A DNA stretch of 64,000 nucleotides from Fusobacterium nucleatum_L (lineage in GTDB: Bacteria > Fusobacteriota > Fusobacteriia > Fusobacteriales > Fusobacteriaceae), in assembly GCF_050231725.1 (NCBI RefSeq), contig NZ_CP077172.1:124001-188000 (forward strand), in the 5' to 3' direction. This document shows, in pieces, positions 59,122 to 64,000 of this stretch. Under the pieces are notes generated by a model. That model did not search any database. It worked only from the letters and a program-made list of their open reading frames with translations, and was not told where the DNA came from. Within the stretch, counting starts at the first letter, position 1, and each line of letters starts with the position of its first letter. The translations under genes and the position numbers were made by a program.

Positions 59122-60456
59122 TTAAAATACCTCTTCTATAAATTTATAGCTTCCAAAAAAATGTATATGTGGGTAGCCTGCATATAATTTTTTCTCATTA
59201 AATATACATTCCCAACTTCTTCCATCTTTTTTTACTGCTTTAAATTTTCTTGTATCTTCTAATACTGCTTTTAGCTTTGAATAATGAAATTCATGTCCTC
59301 TTGCGATTTCAATATCATTTTTATTATTTATTGATATATAACCAAATCTTGAAATATCTAATCTATTAGTCATATTTACTACACAAGGTACCAAACCACA
59401 CATTTGATATACTTTGCCATCTGTTTGTTCTATGCCATTGCTTAAATACATAAAACCTCCACATTCAGCTAAAATATTTTTTCCTTGTTCATAATTTTCC
59501 CTAATTGATTCAATCATTTCTTTATTATTTGATAATTCTTCTGCAAAGTTTTCTGGATAACCTCCTCCTAAGTAAATAACATCACATTCAGGTACTTTTT
59601 TATCCTTTATTGGAGAAAAATATCTAACTTTAAATCCCATATATTCTAAAAACTCTATATTATCATTGTAATAAAATGAAAACGCTTTATCTTCTGCTAT
59701 TGCAATAGTTTTTCCAGCATAGCTATCTTTTAAATAAGATATATATAGTGGAGGTTCTATTTCAGCTTTATTTTCATTAAAAATACGAGTTCCTTCACTT
59801 GCAACTCTTTCTATTTCTTTTAAATCTATATTTTCTAATACTTGGTTTTTTAAAATATATAGTTTCTCTTTTAAATCTTCAACTTCATTTGCTTGTAAAA
59901 GTCCAAGATGTCTACTTGAAATATTTAACTTATCATTTTTTTCAACATAGCCTAAACATTTAACACCTGTATAATTTTCAATTGCTTCTTTAAATATGGC
60001 ATAAGTTTTAGCACTTGACACCTTATTTATAATTACTCCTGCTATATTTACCCTTGGATCAAGCATTTTATAACCTAAAACTTGTGCTGCTATACTTGTA
60101 CTTTTTCCAACACCATCTAAAACCAAAATAACAGGTATTCCTAAAAATCTTGCAATATGTGCAGAACTATTATTATCCAAAGAATTATCCATTCCATCAT
60201 ATAATCCCATGACACCTTCAACTATTGAAATATTTTTATGGTGTTTATAGAAACTATATTTAACTCCTTGTTCCCCCATCATAAATATATCTAAATTATA
60301 ACTTTTATTCCCAGTTATAAACTCGTGAAAACCAGTGTCTATATAATCAGGTCCAACCTTAAATGGTGAAACATTATTAAAAGCTGACATCAATGCCATA
60401 GATATTGTTGTTTTCCCTATTCCACTACTTACACCAGCAAGCATAAATGCTTTCAT
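59122..60456 (-). CDS. cbiA: cobyrinate a,c-diamide synthase
   Basis: ATP- and glutamine-dependent amidation of the a and c side chains (444 aa). The P-loop is MLAGVSSGIGKTTISMALM at residues 5-23; VGPDYIDTGFH and EGVMGLYDGMD follow. The C-terminal glutaminase-like domain has IYLGGGYPENFAEEL, the nucleophile Cys in LAECGGFMYLSNG and the C-terminal His in YPHIHFFGS. 30 bases separate it from the small winged-helix gene. Confidence 0.95.
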   Translation of the reverse strand: MKAFMLAGVSSGIGKTTISMALMSAFNNVSPFKVGPDYIDTGFHEFITGNKSYNLDIFMMGEQGVKYSFYKHHKNISIVEGVMGLYDGMDNSLDNNSSAHIARFLGIPVILVLDGVGKSTSIAAQVLGYKMLDPRVNIAGVIINKVSSAKTYAIFKEAIENYTGVKCLGYVEKNDKLNISSRHLGLLQANEVEDLKEKLYILKNQVLENIDLKEIERVASEGTRIFNENKAEIEPPLYISYLKDSYAGKTIAIAEDKAFSFYYNDNIEFLEYMGFKVRYFSPIKDKKVPECDVIYLGGGYPENFAEELSNNKEMIESIRENYEQGKNILAECGGFMYLSNGIEQTDGKVYQMCGLVPCVVNMTNRLDISRFGYISINNKNDIEIARGHEFHYSKLKAVLEDTRKFKAVKKDGRSWECIFNEKKLYAGYPHIHFFGSYKFIEEVF

Positions 60457-60471
60457 TTTTCTTCCCCCTTT

Positions 60472-61551
60472 CTATCCTCTATATTCCATAATATCAGCTA
60501 ATACTTCTAACATTTTTAAGTTTGATTTTCTATCTTTAATTGCAAGTCTAACAAAATGATAATCCAAAAATTTAAAATTTGAGGCATCTCTTATTAATAT
60601 ATTTTTCTCTATCATTTTATCCTTTAAACTTGCTGAACTAATGTTGTATATTTTTATTAAAATAAAATTACATTCTGTTTTATACGCTTTTATATACTGA
60701 AATTCATTTAATTCTTTATACATAAATTTCTTTTCTTCTAAAATCCATTTTTCAGATTTTTCAATATATTCCTTGTCATCTAGCATTGTAATCCCTGCAA
60801 GATTTGCAAAGGTATTTACTGTCCAAGGTTCTTTTTCTTCCCACATCTTTTTTAAAATATCCTCATTAAAACCTATTCCATAACCTAATCTAAGCCCTGG
60901 TATAGCAAAAAATTTTGTAAAAGCTCTCATTATAAAGACATTTTTATTTTTTAATAAAGAAACTGTTTTTTCTTTCCAATTCTCTATAAATTCTATAAAA
61001 GCTTCATCTATAAAAATTCTTGTATTTTTATTTTCACAAGTTTTTACAATTTCTTTTATATCCTCTAATTTAATAAATTGTCCTGTGGGATTATTTGGAT
61101 TACAGAATAATAATAAATCATAATTATCATTTTCTACTTCTTTTTTTAAATTTATTATATTAGGATAAAAATGATCACTTTCTTTAAGCTCAAAATACTC
61201 TATCTTTGCAGAAACAGATTTTAAAGCTCTTTCATATTCTGCAAAACAAGGTGCTAATATTAACACTTTTTTAGGTTTTAAAGCTCTTATATAAAGAAAA
61301 AGTATTTCTGTTGCTCCATTTCCAACAATGATATTATCTATATTTACTGAATTAAATTCTGCTATCTTTTTTCTTAATTCAATATAATAAGGGTCAGGAT
61401 AATTTGCCAATTTATCAAAATTTTCTTTTGCTATATCTATAAATTTTTGTGGTACTCCCAAAGGATTTATATTAGAACTGTAATCTAGAATACTATTTTT
61501 ACCTTCCCTTTGAAATTTATAAATATTCCCTCCATGTAAATCTTTATTCAT
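60472..61551 (-). CDS. cobD: threonine-phosphate decarboxylase-like PLP enzyme
   Basis: A fold-type I PLP enzyme of 359 aa. DYSSNINPLGVP near the N-terminus, VGNGATEILFLY, FCNPNNPTGQF, IDEAFIEF and RAFTKFFAIPGLRLGYG with the PLP-binding Lys are visible. Close relatives include histidinol-phosphate aminotransferase, but its place between cbiA and cbiB supports CobD, which makes (R)-1-amino-2-propanol phosphate for the lower arm. Confidence 0.9.
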   Translation of the reverse strand: MNKDLHGGNIYKFQREGKNSILDYSSNINPLGVPQKFIDIAKENFDKLANYPDPYYIELRKKIAEFNSVNIDNIIVGNGATEILFLYIRALKPKKVLILAPCFAEYERALKSVSAKIEYFELKESDHFYPNIINLKKEVENDNYDLLLFCNPNNPTGQFIKLEDIKEIVKTCENKNTRIFIDEAFIEFIENWKEKTVSLLKNKNVFIMRAFTKFFAIPGLRLGYGIGFNEDILKKMWEEKEPWTVNTFANLAGITMLDDKEYIEKSEKWILEEKKFMYKELNEFQYIKAYKTECNFILIKIYNISSASLKDKMIEKNILIRDASNFKFLDYHFVRLAIKDRKSNLKMLEVLADIMEYRG

Positions 61552-61555
61552 TTTA

Positions 61556-62533
61556 TTACCCCAATAATACTATAATAATTTTAACTAATATAAATGTTAT
61601 AGTTGCTATAAAAGATACAACATATAAGATATTCACAGCTTTTTTTATATCTTCATAGTCAAATTCTTTTACTTTATCTCCTATTTTTGGTTTTTCATAT
61701 TCTTCACCAAAATAACTTATTTTCCCACCAAATTGTATTCCTAATGCCCCAGCATAAGCAGACTCACTTTGTCCAGAGTTTGGGCTTGAATGTTTATTTC
61801 TATCTCTAAAAAATATTTTTAAAGAGTTTTTAAAATTATATCCTAATATTAAACTTGATAAAGGTATAAATATTAAACCTGTAAGTCTTGCAGGGATAAA
61901 GTTTGCTATATCATCAACTCTTGCAGAAACTTTTCCAAAATCTATATATTTTTCATTCTTATAGCCAACCATAGAATCTAAAGTATTTATTGCCTTATAT
62001 GTCATAGCAAAAGGCAAGGCAAGAGATACCACTTTTCCAAATACTTCAACATAAAAGAAACTTCCAACAAAGGCAAAGAATACTGGAGAAATAAAACCAT
62101 CTACTGTATTTTCAGCTATTGTTTCAACTACACTCATAATAATTTTATCAAGTGATAGAGTATTTGTATCTCTACTGACAAGATATGATAATTCTTTTTT
62201 AGCTTTTTCAATATCTCCTGATTTTAAAATTCTATAAACTTTTTTTCCTTCATCTGCTAAACTTTTAGTTGCAAGTGTTGTAAAAAGAAAAAATACTTCC
62301 ATTACATAACCTGCCCTTGCTAAAAGTATAGAAACTATAAAAGTTATACTTAAAGTTAAAATATTTAAAATAGCTCCTGAAAATATTTTATTTTTAGCTT
62401 TATATAAAAATTTTTCTAAAAAACTTATTAACTTCCCTATTATAACAACAGGATGATATAACCATCTTGGATCCCCTAATATTAAATCTATGATATAGGC
62501 TAATCCAAACTTTACTGCAAAATAATTAAACAT
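61556..62533 (-). CDS. cbiB: adenosylcobinamide-phosphate synthase
   Basis: Integral membrane protein (325 aa) that attaches the aminopropanol (phosphate) arm to adenosylcobyric acid. IDLILGDPRWLYHPVVIIGKLI at the N-terminus, SRDTNTLSLDKIIMSVVETIAENTVDGFISP and HSSPNSGQSESAYAGALGIQFGG are the family hallmarks; four or five hydrophobic segments are seen. Only four bases separate it from cobD. Confidence 0.95.
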   Translation of the reverse strand: MFNYFAVKFGLAYIIDLILGDPRWLYHPVVIIGKLISFLEKFLYKAKNKIFSGAILNILTLSITFIVSILLARAGYVMEVFFLFTTLATKSLADEGKKVYRILKSGDIEKAKKELSYLVSRDTNTLSLDKIIMSVVETIAENTVDGFISPVFFAFVGSFFYVEVFGKVVSLALPFAMTYKAINTLDSMVGYKNEKYIDFGKVSARVDDIANFIPARLTGLIFIPLSSLILGYNFKNSLKIFFRDRNKHSSPNSGQSESAYAGALGIQFGGKISYFGEEYEKPKIGDKVKEFDYEDIKKAVNILYVVSFIATITFILVKIIIVLLG

Positions 62534-62551
62534 TTTTATTCTCCATAGAAA

Positions 62552-63469
62552 CTATTTTAATAATTCAAAAATTTCTTCTTTACTTAATGGCTCAACCATA
62601 ATATATGAAGCATCTATAAATTTATATTTGTTTATTGGTAATTTTTTTATAAAATCATCATAGTCTATTTGTCCTGCAACTTGATAACTGTTTGGATCAT
62701 TTTCATCCCCATCAATAGTTACTAAACCAATATTCCAACAAGAAACCTCATCATTTTTCAGTATATCTGAATTTTCAAATTCAACAACAGGTTTATAAGG
62801 AAGAATTGTTCTAAGATTTTGGGTAAGAGTATAAGCTCCCATAATTCTATAATCTTCATTGTTTTTATAAAATTGTTGATGTGCTGAATAAGCATCTAAA
62901 TATTGAATTTCTTTTACTATATTTGAAAAAGTGTCAATAGGACTATCTGAGTTATTAATTTTATCTATCATTTCTTGATTAAAAGAAACAACTCTATCTA
63001 TACCAAAAATAGTATAGTTATGTGCTTCTCCAGATTTCATATTTGATGTAATTACTTCTATTCCATAAAGTATATCATTTTCATAATCAAATTTATCAAT
63101 ATTATCAACTGTATATGTTTCTCCTCTTTCATTTACAATTTCTGAGTCAAATTTTTTAGCCAATGCTTTTATGTATTCTAAAGCTAAAAGCCAATCTTCT
63201 CTTGAAGAGGGAGTAAAGATCCTTACTGCATAAATTTTATTCTTATTATCATAGGATAATTCAAAACCTCTTGCACTTACTTTATCTTCACCAATTAAAA
63301 GACATTCATAATTAGAAACAGGAGATAATAATAAATCATTAATATCAATATTTCCAGTATTATAACTATTAAGCTCCTTATCCAATATACTCAATGCACT
63401 TTCAACATTTAAAACTGCTTCATACCCAAAAAACTTTTTCTTATTTTTCACATAAAAACTTATACTCAT
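62552..63469 (-). CDS. DUF4299 family protein
   Basis: About 305 aa, starting MSISFYVKNKKKFFGYE, the typical DUF4299 opening as I recall it. No signal peptide or membrane segment; the middle has SSREDWLLALEYIKALAKKF and the end EPLSKEEIFELL. Function unknown. ATG at 63469 has TGGAGG 6 bases upstream; an in-frame TTG at 63481 would be too far forward. It is placed between cobQ and cbiB without a known link to cobalamin. Confidence 0.75.
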   Translation of the reverse strand: MSISFYVKNKKKFFGYEAVLNVESALSILDKELNSYNTGNIDINDLLLSPVSNYECLLIGEDKVSARGFELSYDNKNKIYAVRIFTPSSREDWLLALEYIKALAKKFDSEIVNERGETYTVDNIDKFDYENDILYGIEVITSNMKSGEAHNYTIFGIDRVVSFNQEMIDKINNSDSPIDTFSNIVKEIQYLDAYSAHQQFYKNNEDYRIMGAYTLTQNLRTILPYKPVVEFENSDILKNDEVSCWNIGLVTIDGDENDPNSYQVAGQIDYDDFIKKLPINKYKFIDASYIMVEPLSKEEIFELLK

Positions 63470-63492
63470 TTTAACCTCCAAAAATTTTTTAT

Positions 63493-64000
63493 TTATTTTA
63501 AACCTATAATTTTATATATTTCATCTATATCAACATTTTCTCTAACTAATTTTTCTAATTTATCAAACTCTTTTAGCTTGTATTCCTCATAAGAAATATT
63601 ATTATTAACTTCCTCTAAACCTTTTCTTCTCCTAATTTCATTTAAAAGAGTATTAGTAAATTCCTTATTATCAAAAATTCCGTGTAAATAAGTTGCAATA
63701 ATATTATCTCTGTTTACAAAAATAGTTCTATCATCAGTAGTTAAATTTTTCTCATTTCCTTTTGTAATACCTTGATGGATTTCATAGCCTTTAATTTCAA
63801 AATTATTTAAAGATTTTAAAATTCCATTGTCAATAGCTAATTTCCCATTATACTGAATAAGAGTTTTTTCATTTTCCATAATAGTTTCTAAATCTAAAAG
63901 TCCTAAAGCATTTAACTCCTCTATATCTCCCTCAATATGATAAGGGTCTTTGACCTTGTTCCCTAAAATTTGGAAACCTCCACAGATACCAAAAATAATA
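63493..64000 (-). CDS. cobQ: cobyric acid synthase, C-terminal part (runs off the right edge)
   Basis: The frame is open to the window edge. Visible is the glutaminase-like domain: IFGICGGFQILGN with the nucleophile Cys, then VKDPYHIEGD, ALGLLDLETIM, GYEIHQGIT and YLHGIFDNKEF with the catalytic His. This is CobQ/CbiP, amidating the b, d, e and g side chains. The ATG at 63879 is internal and not the true start. The N-terminal P-loop half lies beyond 64000. Confidence 0.92.
   Translation of the reverse strand, partial: IIFGICGGFQILGNKVKDPYHIEGDIEELNALGLLDLETIMENEKTLIQYNGKLAIDNGILKSLNNFEIKGYEIHQGITKGNEKNLTTDDRTIFVNRDNIIATYLHGIFDNKEFTNTLLNEIRRRKGLEEVNNNISYEEYKLKEFDKLEKLVRENVDIDEIYKIIGLK

Noticed and set aside
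43789..64000. Cobalamin riboswitch controlling the cbi genes
   Set aside because: No long non-coding leader is present within the operon in this window; the promoter region lies beyond the right edge, so nothing can be claimed.

Overview
The window is very AT-rich (by eye about a quarter G+C), densely packed and Gram-negative in character (ADP-heptose gene rfaE2, a lipoprotein, periplasmic proteins). Taken together, anaerobic sulfite reductase asrABC, a single-chain serine dehydratase, a poly-gamma-glutamate pgs/ggt locus and a long anaerobic cbi operon point to Fusobacterium, most likely the F. nucleatum group. Genus is inferred with good confidence; species is a guess. No tRNA, rRNA, CRISPR array, intact transposase or prophage gene was seen.

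Layout. 1-5143 (+): a five-gene Dpp/Nik-type ABC importer (two permeases, lipoprotein, two ATPases) for peptide, nickel or metal-opine, with a palindrome over its likely promoter. 5211-12284 (-): GNAT, sdaA, a thioredoxin-like protein, ruvA, uvrA and an AAA/DUF4143 ATPase. 12285-12980 holds two nested TGTGA-N6-TCACA sites and decayed fragments of a VWA-like gene and a Doc toxin-antitoxin pair. 12981-23401: a GT2-GtrA glycosyltransferase (+), then Rrf2 regulator, DUF1385 protein, SpoIIE-type phosphatase, uvrC, rapZ, CoA-disulfide-reductase-like protein, tsaB, tsaE, rfaE2 and a NUDIX hydrolase (-). 23402-26550 (+): a consensus promoter, a 176-bp imperfect palindrome, a small membrane protein, aroA and aroC.

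26545-34250 (-) is a poly-gamma-glutamate locus: ggt, DUF6305, a DctM-like permease, a 48-aa membrane peptide, an AstE-like hydrolase, then beyond a strong hairpin pgsB, pgsC and pgsW. No PgsA/CapA is visible. A two-component system (34464-36462) is divergent from it, followed by a Crp/Fnr regulator and asrABC (36631-40313). 40320-43788 has a PAP2-like membrane protein, a YgjP-type metallopeptidase, a DUF4198 periplasmic protein with a textbook promoter and a cation diffusion facilitator.

43864-64000 (-) is an anaerobic cobalamin operon entering from beyond the right edge: cobQ (partial), cbiB, cobD, cbiA, cbiC, cbiD, cbiE, cbiT, cbiL, cbiF, cbiG, cbiH, cbiJ. It covers corrin ring synthesis, a,c-diamidation and aminopropanol-arm attachment; cobalt chelatase and nucleotide-loop genes are not in view. 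It is interspersed with unrelated genes: a radical SAM/DUF4130 pair, DMP19, DKNYY and other exported proteins, a gene broken by an in-frame TAG, a 2-hydroxyacid dehydrogenase, a tandem paralog pair, a small winged-helix protein and a DUF4299 protein.
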